Below, piece by piece: positions 1 to 6,493 of a stretch of DNA of 10,122 nucleotides; within the stretch, counting starts at the first letter, position 1; each line of letters opens with the position of its first letter. The notes beneath the pieces are model-generated. The model ran no database searches. It was not told the DNA's origin and was given only the letters and a program-made list of their open reading frames with translations. Origin of the DNA: JAEEJA01 sp036343175 (lineage in GTDB: Bacteria > Bacillota > Clostridia > Lachnospirales > Lachnospiraceae); the NCBI GenBank assembly GCA_036343175.1, contig JAZASR010000052.1:1-10122 (forward strand), given 5' to 3'. The position numbers were made by a program, and so were the translations under genes.

Positions 1-138
1 ACTAACTGCACAAAATTACTACTCAAAAGCCCCAGGACGTGCTGTTTACCACCGTTTCAAACTGAGGTGACAGTCTTATAGTAGTAACCCCAGGTTTTGA
101 AGTCTACTAATCGGAAGGGGTATTTTGTTTATTAGTAG
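1..138. repeat. Cluster of AGTAGT/ACTACT inverted repeats
   Basis: No gene is seen in 1-466. The left part holds several inverted copies of an AGTAG word: TTACTACT (16-23) with AGTAGTAA (80-87), and TCTACTAAT (103-111) with ATTAGTAGA (131-139), a perfect 9-bp pair. The word CCCCAGG occurs inside both halves of the first pair. This could be the end of a mobile element or the folded end of a transcript entering from outside the window. Its function is unknown. Confidence 0.45.
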
Positions 139-216
139 AGCGGACGCGGTGTGAATTTTTAGTAGTATATCGTGCAAGCCCTTGCCTTTTAAGCCCTAAA
201 TCTCAAAACCCACCCC
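134..216 (-). repeat. Promoter/operator-like repeat, copy A
   Basis: This is one of two same-orientation copies; the other is at 1581-1661. Bases 166-182 (TATATCGTGCAAGCCCT) are identical to 1611-1627, and 166-216 matches 1611-1661 without gaps at about 42 of 51 positions. The match extends leftward to an AGTAGA word at 134 with a 2-base gap. Read on the minus strand, it holds a promoter-like pair: TTAAAA (187-192), a 17-base spacer, and TATACT (164-169). Its centre is a small palindrome, GCAAG-CC-CTTGC (174-185). It would fire leftward out of the window. No gene is visible between it and base 1. Confidence 0.7.
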
Positions 217-230
217 GGAGCACCTTGACA

Positions 231-260
231 CAAAAATAGACCCTTTTGGCCTTATTTTTG
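231..260 (-). terminator. Candidate intrinsic terminator (possibly bidirectional)
   Basis: CAAAAATA (231-238) and TATTTTTG (253-260) are perfect inverted repeats around a short GC stem (AGGCC / GGTCT on the minus strand, with a wobble) and an AAAAG loop. On the minus strand the stem runs into TATTTTTG, so it could end transcription from the toxin-antitoxin-like operon about 200 bases upstream. The rest of 261-466 shows nothing clear beyond a weak ATAGG/CCTAT pair near 340-357. Confidence 0.45.
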
Positions 261-466
261 CCATTTTCTGGGTAATTTCATTTGAAAAACATCGATTTTG
301 AACTCCTACTGAAATAACTCTCTAGGGCTTCTGTATAGTATAGGCAATAACACCTATCCCTCCACCGTTCTTTTTTCCTTTAAATCAGTTTGAGATTTGA
401 AAGTCCATATTATCAACAGGTCTCACACAAACTCATTCATACATATCATGCCTGCAGCACTTCTGA

Positions 467-655
467 TTACAGTTGTGGATAGTACTTCTTCATCGCATCC
501 TCAGCTTCTTCAGAAGTCATGTCGAATCTTTTGATAATCCAGTTCTTTATATAATCTGGTGCATAATTCAAATCTGCAAAGGTTTCTATGGCACCCATAA
601 TCATTCCATCTCTGCGAATCTGCCATGCTGAAAAATTCGGTCCCTGTCTGTTCAT
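467..655 (-). CDS. Small protein of unknown function, third gene of the TA-like operon
   Basis: A 62-residue reading starts at ATG 655, which follows a GAGGAAAAG ribosome binding site at good spacing. A longer form from ATG 691 would overlap the toxin stop (684-686) by 8 bases, which would suggest translational coupling; I prefer 655 because of the binding site. I do not recognise a named family. The C-terminal ~40 residues look helical: a stretch around ADLNYAPDYIKNWI, then MTSEEAEDAMKKYY, resembling the small UBA-like or three-helix tails of short Clostridia proteins. There is no signal peptide or membrane segment. It lies directly behind the antitoxin and toxin genes on the same strand, so it may regulate or assist them. 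That role is inferred from position only. Confidence 0.6.
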   Translation of the reverse strand: MNRQGPNFSAWQIRRDGMIMGAIETFADLNYAPDYIKNWIIKRFDMTSEEAEDAMKKYYPQL

Positions 656-683
656 TACTTCTTTTCCTCGGCTGTCTCCACCC

Positions 684-1139
684 TCACCCATGTGAGTATG
701 CCGAGATGTCGAAATCAAATGCCAGTATATGCATGATGTTCGGATGATTAATGTCATCCTTACAAATCAGTCGATAATTACTTTGATAAAACCTGAATAT
801 CGTAAGCTTACTGTCTTTAGAAACAATCCCGGAAATATCACATATCTGCTGCAATGAAGTGCTGCACATACTGTAAGGTATTTTCTCAAGCCCGAGCTGC
901 TTTCCACGATCTCTTGCCTCTGTTGCACTGATGGAAGACAAGTCCTTAAGCCTTTCAATTAAATCTTCATATGCATCTGCCCTATCTCTTTGATTACCGA
1001 ATCCCTTAAGACCATATCTGTTGTTACTCGTAATATGGGAGAATCCAAAGCACATCTTTGATACAGGCGGTATCTGATGTGAATAGATTGTATCATCCGG
1101 TTTCCTGTTATCTCGGATTCTTTTATTTGATTTGCTCAT
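684..1139 (-). CDS. Probable toxin of a Panacea (SocA-type) toxin-antitoxin module
   Basis: 151 residues. The gene begins 12 bases after the antitoxin stop, with an AGGTGA binding site just before ATG 1139. I do not recognise the fold with certainty. The N-terminus is basic and polar (SNKRIRDNRKPDD), with a motif-like SHQIPPVSKMCFGFSHI at about residues 20-36, a possible metal or nucleic-acid contact surface rich in His and Cys. The end, around NIMHILAFDFDISAYSHG, has the strand-then-His/Tyr pattern seen at the C-terminus of several small nuclease-type toxins. There are no membrane segments. Panacea antitoxins are known to pair with many unrelated toxins, so the assignment as the toxin rests mainly on operon position and size. 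Its target is unknown. Confidence 0.6.
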   Translation of the reverse strand: MSKSNKRIRDNRKPDDTIYSHQIPPVSKMCFGFSHITSNNRYGLKGFGNQRDRADAYEDLIERLKDLSSISATEARDRGKQLGLEKIPYSMCSTSLQQICDISGIVSKDSKLTIFRFYQSNYRLICKDDINHPNIMHILAFDFDISAYSHG

Positions 1140-1151
1140 TGGTCACCTATA

Positions 1152-1562
1152 TTACTGCACATAATTCTTTGCGAAATATTCCTGCATGATTTTTTGATCA
1201 ATCTCACCATTCAGACGCTGACCATTGTCTGTAGCCAGACGCCATGGATCTTCTTCATGAGTCTTATTCCGCAGTGCCCAGGCAGAATACTTTCCAAAAG
1301 TCACAAATATCTGCTCAAGGAGATTCTGAACATCTTCATCAATATGATCTGCATCTACGAGTTCAGCATCAGACACATCCAGGTTATATGGATTAAGAAA
1401 GGCGTGATAGACCTCTTCTACAACAGGGCCATGTTCCCATGCCACTATCTTTTCATCGAAAAGCTTTTCTCCGTTGTTAATCGCAAGGTAGCATCCTTCC
1501 GCATAATATAAAAGCTTGAGGAGCTTCAGCAGTGTCATCGGGTCTGCTCCTTCATTTTCCAT
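1152..1562 (-). CDS. Panacea/SocA-domain antitoxin (DUF4065 type)
   Basis: 136 residues, all Panacea domain. Hallmarks are the helix TLLKLLKLLYYAEGCYLAIN (about residues 10-29), the motif IVAWEHGPVVEEVYHAF (about 39-55), and the late WRLA segment (about residue 106) inside a helical C-terminus. In this family the domain neutralises a neighbouring toxin directly; the related SocA of Caulobacter is a proteolytic adaptor. ATG 1562 has AGGAAG only about 2-4 bases upstream. The same frame extends upstream to ATG 1601, reading MTDVLSTI, then TAA at 1576-1578, then NQEA and the annotated Met. Full-length relatives usually begin with such a DV-containing helix, so the first ~14 residues seem lost to a nonsense change, leaving an N-terminally shortened antitoxin. 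It is first in the operon, ahead of the putative toxin. Confidence 0.85.
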   Translation of the reverse strand: MENEGADPMTLLKLLKLLYYAEGCYLAINNGEKLFDEKIVAWEHGPVVEEVYHAFLNPYNLDVSDAELVDADHIDEDVQNLLEQIFVTFGKYSAWALRNKTHEEDPWRLATDNGQRLNGEIDQKIMQEYFAKNYVQ

Positions 1563-1580
1563 AGCTTCCTGGTTTTAGAT

Positions 1581-1661
1581 AGTAGACAGTACATCTGTCA
1601 TTTTTAGATTTATATCGTGCAAGCCCTAGGCTTTTGACACCTAAATCTAAAAACCCCGCCT
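1581..1661 (-). repeat. Promoter/operator-like repeat, copy B (antitoxin promoter)
   Basis: This is the second copy of the repeat at 134-216. It carries a perfect 12-bp inverted repeat, TTTTTAGATTTA (1601-1612) and TAAATCTAAAAA (1642-1653), around an inner palindrome AAGCC-CTA-GGCTT (1621-1633). A further GACAG/CTGTC pair lies at 1585-1599. On the minus strand, TCAAAA (1632-1637), a 17-base spacer and TATAAA (1609-1614) form a weak promoter directly upstream of the antitoxin. The dyad covers the promoter, as expected for an autoregulatory operator; this is inference. Confidence 0.65.
1609..1637 (-). promoter_or_regulatory. Candidate promoter of the TA-like operon
   Basis: A TATAAA -10 element (1609-1614) lies 17 bases from a poor -35, TCAAAA (1632-1637). 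The equivalent positions in repeat copy A read TATACT and TTAAAA at the same spacing, so the promoter pattern is kept in both copies. The predicted start would leave a leader of a few bases before ATG 1601, or about 40 bases before ATG 1562. Confidence 0.4.
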
Positions 1662-2101
1662 CTGTTTCTTTTCTTAGCAATTTTCTGGAAATCAGGTACT
1701 GCTAATAAAGGGCGTGCTTCGCCACCCGGAAATTTTCCATTCCGCTTACATTGATCAGCAGGATAACTGTATTATTACAATTATTGCATTACGATCATCA
1801 TGCTGAATATGACAATCCATCCAAAAATGCACGCAATGAGCGATGACACCCTGGCATGGACATTTGTTATTTACTTATAAAAATTATATACCGGCATTAA
1901 CATGCTTTGTATAAGAATGCATACAAATAGTATACCATCGGTACATATTATTTACCAGCTTAGTATTAAAGCCTTATGATAATATCATATAAGAAATCGG
2001 ACTTCAAGCCTTTACGCATATTTTTTATAAAGGAAAGCCGGAGTTAAGGCATTTCTAACTGTTATTTGCTTAATCTTTAAGTATTCAAGGTGCTTTGCAT
2101 C
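1662..2101. other. Intergenic region without a recognisable gene
   Basis: About 440 AT-rich bases separate the TA-like operon from the 3' end of the sugar transferase gene. They hold a GGCG/CGCC mini-hairpin near 1709-1721 next to GGAAATTTTCC, the pair TTGTAT/ATACAA near 1905-1924, and a palindrome TATGATA-A-TATCATA at 1975-1989. A 29-codon minus-strand open stretch (1781-1870) reads like one hydrophobic helix but has no conventional start or binding site. It may be a gene remnant. I see no clear terminator for the transferase. Confidence 0.5.
1975..1989. repeat. 15-base palindrome
   Basis: TATGATA-A-TATCATA has two perfect 7-base arms around a single A. Its size and symmetry fit a binding site for a dimeric regulator, but no promoter is evident next to it, so its role is open. 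Confidence 0.4.
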
Positions 2102-3754
2102 TCACTCTGCCCCGCTTGACTTAAATACTACGATTACGGTTCTTATCAGTATCTTTATGTCTTCCATTATTGACCAGTTCCTGATGTATTTAAGGTCAAG
2201 GTCTACGACTTCATCGAAATCGAGGATGTCTGAACGGCCGGAAATCTGCCAGAGTCCGGTGATGCCGGGCTTTATGACAAGTCTCGCCTTGTATCTGTTG
2301 TTATACTGGTCATACTCATCTTTAGTGGGCGGGCGAGTGCCGACCAGGCTCATGGAGCCTGTGAGGACGTTAAAGAACTGAGGAAGCTCGTCTATCGAGT
2401 ATTTGCGGATGAAACGGCCGACCGGCGTGATTCGCGGGTCATTATCTATCTTGAACATGAGACCGGAGATCTTATTCTGCTCCATAAGGGCGGCTTTTCG
2501 TTCTTCAGCATCGACGTACATGGAACGGAACTTGTACATCCTGAATGGACGACCGTTAAGTCCTATACGGGTCTGTGCGAAGAATATGGGACCCGGGCTT
2601 GTGATCTTTATGATCGGTGCCACGAAAATAAAGGCAATAGCCGTGATAATGAGGCCTACTATGGAACCTATAATATCAAGAATTCTTTTTGCGAGATTCT
2701 GTACAGGCGAGAAAGGCTTTGCTGTCGATGTGATCATAAGCGTGTCGGCGAATTCGTCCAGCATGCCGTTCGGCATCTTACTGACCACACGGTGAAGGTT
2801 TACATGTATGGTCTTTCCAAACATGGAGAGTTGCCTGATATAGTAATCTTCCGCCTTTGAATCGGTGATGGAGATGACCACATCGTCGACTACCTGCTTC
2901 TGCAGGTAGGAATACATGTCATCCTCGGAAGTCATGATCGGAATAAGTTCAGGTTCATCATCCTTATTATTCACATCAGAAATACTTTCAGCAGCATCAT
3001 CCTTATTATTCACATCAGAAATACGATCAGAATCATCACCCTTATCAGTCACGTCATGAATCAGATCAGCATCATCAGCCTGATGAGGCCTGTTACCATC
3101 CTGTTGAGCTCTGTCATCATCAAATAGAGAGAGAGCGGGGTCAGTTTCGTACTCCTTTATCAGCACATTATTATTGAATGTCACCGATACCGGAAGCTTC
3201 ATGCGCTTGTCGTGGCGGACAGCGACGAAGGCGGCTGCTATCCTGAAGCGCGTACCCTTGTGGTCATTAAGATACTGCAGGTACTCGTCAAGATGGGAAT
3301 CCGAGCAGATGAGGAGTACACGCGGCAGATAGGCAGAGTTCTTCATGCGAAGCTTTATGAAGTTCTTGAGGGCAAGACGCGCTATGTAGACGTCGGCGCA
3401 TGCGTAGACCCAGAACAGGAATACTACGAGACGTGAGTACATCCAGAGGTTGTGAAGGAAGAAGTTGAAGACGATCATGATGATGACTATTGATGTCACA
3501 TACAGGAAGGTCATCTTGACTTCGTTCAGGCGCGAACGATGGAGTATGTCGCGGTAGAATGGATAGATCAGGTCTATGATAATGCAGAATACGATGACAG
3601 TTGCAATGTTTGCCCGGTAAAAGCCGACGGCCGAGATATAGTCAAATCCGAACCGTGTACCTATGGCAAGTATGTATGCGGCCACGACCATCACCATGTC
3701 CAGGATGATAAAGTCAGCGTGCTTGAAAAGTTTATATCGTGATGAGTTTGTCAT
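2102..3754 (-). CDS. Polyprenyl-phosphate sugar phosphotransferase (WbaP/WcaJ-like)
   Basis: 550 residues. The protein transfers a sugar-1-phosphate from a nucleotide sugar to undecaprenyl phosphate, the first membrane step of exopolysaccharide, capsule or O-unit synthesis. Order of parts: four membrane segments within about residues 12-130, a cytoplasmic CoA-binding-like domain (about 135-205 and 280-345), a further hydrophobic segment (about 359-384), then the bacterial sugar transferase domain to the end. Visible catalytic motifs are KFRSM (408-412), SIDELPQFFNVL with the Asp-Glu pair at 455-456, VGTRPP, and the PGITGLWQISGRS block. ATG 3754 follows a GGGAG binding site. Oddity: residues ~205-280 are an acidic, Asp/Ser/Asn-rich linker built partly from 13-residue repeats. 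No glycosyltransferases adjoin it, so the exact sugar cannot be told. Confidence 0.93.
   Translation of the reverse strand: MTNSSRYKLFKHADFIILDMVMVVAAYILAIGTRFGFDYISAVGFYRANIATVIVFCIIIDLIYPFYRDILHRSRLNEVKMTFLYVTSIVIIMIVFNFFLHNLWMYSRLVVFLFWVYACADVYIARLALKNFIKLRMKNSAYLPRVLLICSDSHLDEYLQYLNDHKGTRFRIAAAFVAVRHDKRMKLPVSVTFNNNVLIKEYETDPALSLFDDDRAQQDGNRPHQADDADLIHDVTDKGDDSDRISDVNNKDDAAESISDVNNKDDEPELIPIMTSEDDMYSYLQKQVVDDVVISITDSKAEDYYIRQLSMFGKTIHVNLHRVVSKMPNGMLDEFADTLMITSTAKPFSPVQNLAKRILDIIGSIVGLIITAIAFIFVAPIIKITSPGPIFFAQTRIGLNGRPFRMYKFRSMYVDAEERKAALMEQNKISGLMFKIDNDPRITPVGRFIRKYSIDELPQFFNVLTGSMSLVGTRPPTKDEYDQYNNRYKARLVIKPGITGLWQISGRSDILDFDEVVDLDLKYIRNWSIMEDIKILIRTVIVVFKSSGAE
2956..3063 (-). repeat. 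39-bp in-frame tandem repeats in the sugar transferase linker
   Basis: Bases 2956-2985 and 2995-3024 are identical over 30 bases at a 39-base period. A decayed third copy starts at 3034. On the minus strand they encode repeats of ISDVNNKDD within an Asp-rich linker. The period is a multiple of three, so copy number can change without breaking the gene. Confidence 0.85.
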
Positions 3755-3821
3755 GAATAGTAACTCCCAGTAAATACTTATGCTGTGAACTGCTTAGAAT
3801 TTAAGGCCCACATTAGATAAA

Positions 3822-3851
3822 AGTATATCACAATGGACTTTTAAGTGTCTG
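3822..3851 (-). promoter_or_regulatory. Promoter of the sugar transferase gene
   Basis: On the minus strand, a TGATATACT extended -10 (TATACT at 3822-3827) lies 18 bases from CAGACA (3846-3851). The weak -35 and extended -10 suit an activator-dependent promoter. The leader to ATG 3754 would be about 60 bases. Confidence 0.6.
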
Positions 3852-3857
3852 TATATT

Positions 3858-3884
3858 CATTAAGAAATTGTTAAGATTTATTAA
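3858..3884 (-). promoter_or_regulatory. Three PHO-box-like direct repeats upstream of the -35
   Basis: On the minus strand TTAATA (3879-3884), TTAACA (3869-3874) and TTAATG (3858-3863) follow each other at 10- and 11-base steps, ending 6 bases before the -35. Tandem TTAACA-like hexamers about one helical turn apart are typical of OmpR-family regulators, with Firmicute PhoP the best match. Regulation by phosphate is inference. Confidence 0.4.
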
Positions 3885-3967
3885 CAGGGGACTTCTTTGT
3901 CTGCAAAAACCCTTGGCTTACTCTTATCTTCCTATGATTTCTTAAGCTCACATCTTCTTCATTTTCT

Positions 3968-4382
3968 TCACTGACCACTTGCTCCACCTGCCACAGCCCC
4001 GGGGCTTAAACCGCCTGAGCCGCCGGTTCCTGAACCTCCGCCGTTTTCTTCTTTCGGAGGATCCACTGTCGTTGCATTCTCAAAGGCTTTTTCATCGACC
4101 TTATCCTCGACCCTGCCAAATGAGATCTTCACACAATTATTTTCAACATCTTTAAAATAATAAGATGGAAATATGCTTGACAAATTGTTTCCCGACTTTG
4201 AATGAAAAAGTATTATAACTTCTTTCAGGCACAACTTCAGTATCACGGCTGTACACATCAAAGCAAACCTTTTTGCCAACAAGACCAAACGGAACGTGCA
4301 TCCCGTATTTAAAAGGCTCTCTGCTAAGCCCAAGCGGGATCTTATTATTATCCTCATCATAATAATAAGCATTTACATAATA
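3968..4382 (-). pseudogene. Frameshifted, N-terminally truncated Gly-rich protein remnant
   Basis: Two protein-like halves lie in different frames. The upstream half (frame through 4373, stop at 4152-4154) reads NAYYYDEDNNKIPLGLSREP and continues through HVPFGLVGKKVCFDVYSRD. The downstream half, ending at 3968, reads IFPSYYFKDVENN, CVKISFGRVEDKVDEKAFEN and an acidic-then-Gly-rich tail. The switch falls around 4175-4200, consistent with a one-base indel. The upstream half has no start codon after its TAA at 4383-4385; the first ATG in frame is at 4301, inside the domain. The 134-residue single-frame reading from 4372 has an unnatural hydrophobic N-terminus and is not the real product. I do not recognise the family; the beta-rich first half and Gly/Ser tail suggest an envelope or phage-like structural protein. 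Confidence 0.55.
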
Positions 4383-4520
4383 TTATAGCATAGAATATTC
4401 CGGTGAACATCAAATTTCTGAAAAGCTGAAATTATTGCTGATAAAGGTTTTATGCAATATGCCGCATATCTCTTAATATTGTGATCCTGCATAAAGCCGC
4501 ACTTACCTGTAAATGTAATC

Positions 4521-4548
4521 TTGCAGTTGACCGGATCTTGGATATAAT
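4521..4548 (+). promoter_or_regulatory. Candidate promoter of the alpha/beta hydrolase gene
   Basis: A perfect TATAAT (4543-4548) lies 16 bases downstream of TTGCAG (4521-4526). The predicted start would fall near 4555, 12-24 bases before the ATGs at 4567 and 4579. This fits translation of the membrane-anchor frame and not a start at 4635. Confidence 0.5.
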
Positions 4549-4566
4549 AGAAGAAAAAAACCGAGG

Positions 4567-5261
4567 ATGTTTTTCGATATGAGATCCGATAGATATTCAT
4601 ATAATACAAATAATAATACAGACCGGTCCCATAGATGGCTGCTGCCATTTACTTTAGTGCTGCTCGCCCTTATCCTGCTCGTGCCGGCATAATATTCTAT
4701 CCGGGCGGCTGGGTAGATTTTCATGCCTATGAAGCCCTTATGTATGAGCTCGCTGACCGCGGCTTCCTTTGTATACTGGTACGTGAGCCCGAGAACCTTG
4801 CATTCCTGGATACAAGCCGTGCAAATAAGGTGCGTTACATGTATCCTGACATTCCCGACTGGTACCTTGCCGGCCATTCTCTCGGCGGCGCTGCCGCCGG
4901 CATGTATCTTGGCGACAAACTTCACAAGATTCAGAATGACAATAAAAGCCGTGCTCTCAGCGAAAGCAGGCTCGGCTATAAAGGCCTCATCCTTCTTGCT
5001 TCTTACGTGACAAAGGACCTCTCCCGGTCCGGACTTAAGATCCTTTCCATTTACGGCACCAATGACAAAGTCCTCAATCGCAGGAAATACGAACAGAATA
5101 AGAAGAACTGGCCTGCGGACGCAAAAGAGATCAAAATAAAGGGAGGCATTCATTCTTACTTTGGAGCCTACGGCATCCAGAAGCACGATGGCCATTCTGA
5201 GATCACAAATGAAGAGCAGCTCATCAGGACTGCAGATGCTATTTATGATTTTGCAAAATAA
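4567..5261 (+). pseudogene. Alpha/beta hydrolase with membrane anchor, broken by frameshift and internal deletion
   Basis: The catalytic part, from about 4686 to the stop at 5259-5261, is intact. It has IIFYPGGWVDF (the oxyanion-side strand), nucleophile GHSLGGAAAG (Ser codon at 4878), acid SIYGTNDKVLN (Asp at 5064) and base GGIHSYFGAYG (His at 5151). It is an Abhydrolase_5-type carboxylic-ester hydrolase of unknown substrate. The normal N-terminus is in another frame: ATG 4567 (or 4579, after GAGG) opens a 41-codon reading with RSHRWLLPF and a hydrophobic helix LVLLALILLV, stopping at TAA 4690-4692. Relatives have roughly 40 residues between that helix and the IIFYPG strand; here they are missing and the frame changes. 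The 208-residue reading from ATG 4635 has no binding site and starts inside the out-of-frame helix. A shortened soluble enzyme cannot be excluded. Confidence 0.65.
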
Positions 5262-5324
5262 AATCATAAATGAAAGTAAAAATCATTCTTTACCCACCAT
5301 AACGAAAGGGGAACATAAGCTTTT

Positions 5325-6377
5325 ATGAATAATGAAAAAAGATCCGGTAATATCCGCGAGCGCCAGGAAGCCCGTGAGCATGAGATCCTCGGCCAGTTCG
5401 CAACTTTTGCCGATAAAAGCGCAGGACGCGACAGGCCTGAGGAGGAATGTGATATCAGGACCTGCTTCCAGCGCGACCGCGACAGGATCCTGCATTCAAA
5501 GTCATTCAGAAGGCTCAAGCAGAAGACCCAGGTCTTCTTAGAGCCCCAGGGCGATCATTACAGGACCAGAATGACGCACACGCTCGAGGTCGCGCAGAAC
5601 GCCCGCACCATTGCCCGTGCTCTCCGACTCAATGAAGATCTGACTGAAGCCATTGCTCTCGGACACGATCTTGGCCACACCCCATTCGGTCATGCCGGCG
5701 AGCGCGCCCTGGATAAGATAATGAAGGAGCTTGGGTTTGCAGGCTTCCGCCACAATGAGCAGTCTGTACGTGTAGTTGAAGTCCTCGAAAAGAATGGCAA
5801 AGGTCTGAACCTGACAAAAGAAACGCGGGACGGCATCTTAAACCACGAGACTTTCCTTACTCCGGCTACCCCTGAAGGGAAGATCGTCCGTCTGTCCGAT
5901 AAGATCGCCTACGTTAATTCCGATATCGATGATGCCATCCGGGCAGGGCTTCTCACCGAGGATGACCTCCCGGGGGAGCTCACAGCCGTTCTGGGGCACT
6001 CTACAAATAAGCGTCTGAACACTCTTGTCCACGATATGGTCGAGAACAGCTGGGATTCATCGGACATCCATCTCTCAGAGACAGTTAATAAGGCGCTCTT
6101 CGACCTCCGTGCTTTCCTGTTTGAAAGCGTATATACGAATCCGGTCGCAAAGTCTGAAGAGAAAAAAGTAATAAATATAATAAGCGCCTTATTTGACTAT
6201 TATTATGAAAAGCCCGATGAAATGCCGGCCGAATTTATTGAGATAAAAGAACGGGAAGGAAAGGAACGGGCAGTCTGTGACTTCATTGCCTGCATGTCCG
6301 ACACATATTCGGTCAACCTTTTCAAGGATATCATGATACCGAAATCATGGTCGCTCGCAGGAGTGGAGCACCGCTAA
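5325..6377 (+). CDS. dgt: Deoxyguanosinetriphosphate triphosphohydrolase (dGTPase)
   Basis: 350 residues, the usual length for the short dGTPase class in Clostridia. It is a cytoplasmic HD-domain enzyme that cleaves dGTP (often other dNTPs too) to the deoxynucleoside and triphosphate, helping to balance dNTP pools. The metal-binding HD signature is complete: His85 in RMTHTLEVAQ, His114-Asp115 in ALGHDLGHTPFGHAGE, and Asp192 in RLSDKIAYVNSDIDDA. Upstream, HSKSFRRLKQKTQVF (about 57-71) is the conserved nucleotide/allosteric segment of the family. ATG 5325 is preceded by AAAGGGG at a rather long ~13-base spacing. In many Clostridia dgt sits next to dnaG-rpoD; here it follows the broken hydrolase by 63 bases and may share its promoter. 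It ends in strong hairpins. Confidence 0.95.
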   Translation: MNNEKRSGNIRERQEAREHEILGQFATFADKSAGRDRPEEECDIRTCFQRDRDRILHSKSFRRLKQKTQVFLEPQGDHYRTRMTHTLEVAQNARTIARALRLNEDLTEAIALGHDLGHTPFGHAGERALDKIMKELGFAGFRHNEQSVRVVEVLEKNGKGLNLTKETRDGILNHETFLTPATPEGKIVRLSDKIAYVNSDIDDAIRAGLLTEDDLPGELTAVLGHSTNKRLNTLVHDMVENSWDSSDIHLSETVNKALFDLRAFLFESVYTNPVAKSEEKKVINIISALFDYYYEKPDEMPAEFIEIKEREGKERAVCDFIACMSDTYSVNLFKDIMIPKSWSLAGVEHR

Positions 6378-6381
6378 AATC

Positions 6382-6408
6382 GGAAAGCCGCTATAAAAGC
6401 GGCTTTCC
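6382..6408 (+). terminator. Hairpin directly after dgt
   Basis: GGAAAGCCGCT (6382-6392) and AGCGGCTTTCC (6398-6408) form a perfect 11-bp stem with a 5-base loop. Only TTT follows, so it is a moderate terminator or an mRNA-end stabiliser in front of the second hairpin. Confidence 0.7.
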
Positions 6409-6412
6409 TTTG

Positions 6413-6460
6413 GACTTACACTAAAAAAAGCCACTTGAAAGTGGCTTTTTTGTGTAAGTC
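6413..6460. terminator. Bidirectional intrinsic terminator between convergent genes
   Basis: The outer arms GACTTACAC (6413-6421) and GTGTAAGTC (6452-6460) are perfect inverted repeats. They enclose a GCCACTT/AAGTGGC stem flanked by A and T runs (about 6423-6451), so each strand has a T-tract after the GC stem. It can end dgt transcription on the plus strand and the 6494-7510 pair on the minus strand. Confidence 0.85.
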
Positions 6461-6493
6461 AAAATACTATTTATAAAATTTTGTTGAGATTTT

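Noticed and set aside
134..216. Integron attC site
   Set aside because: The dyad lacks the GTTRRRY/RYYYAAC core boxes, and no integrase is visible.
1194..1511. 105-residue plus-strand reading frame opposite the antitoxin
   Set aside because: It is antisense to a well-matched Panacea domain and has no binding site.
1781..1870. Short minus-strand hydrophobic peptide
   Set aside because: One helix-like stretch of 29 codons without a normal start, binding site or promoter; at most a remnant.
4165..4200. Programmed ribosomal frameshift in the Gly-rich remnant
   Set aside because: There is no slippery heptamer with a clear downstream structure, and the gene also lacks its N-terminus, so decay is simpler.
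4635..4685. ATG 4635 as the real start of the alpha/beta hydrolase
   Set aside because: It has no ribosome binding site, and its first residues are an out-of-frame reading of the transmembrane helix coded from 4567.
4373..5267. Long minus-strand reading frames opposite the hydrolase
   Set aside because: They are antisense to a clear catalytic domain and lack recognisable features or binding sites.
5264..6032. Minus-strand reading frames inside dgt
   Set aside because: They are shadows of a strongly conserved HD-domain gene.
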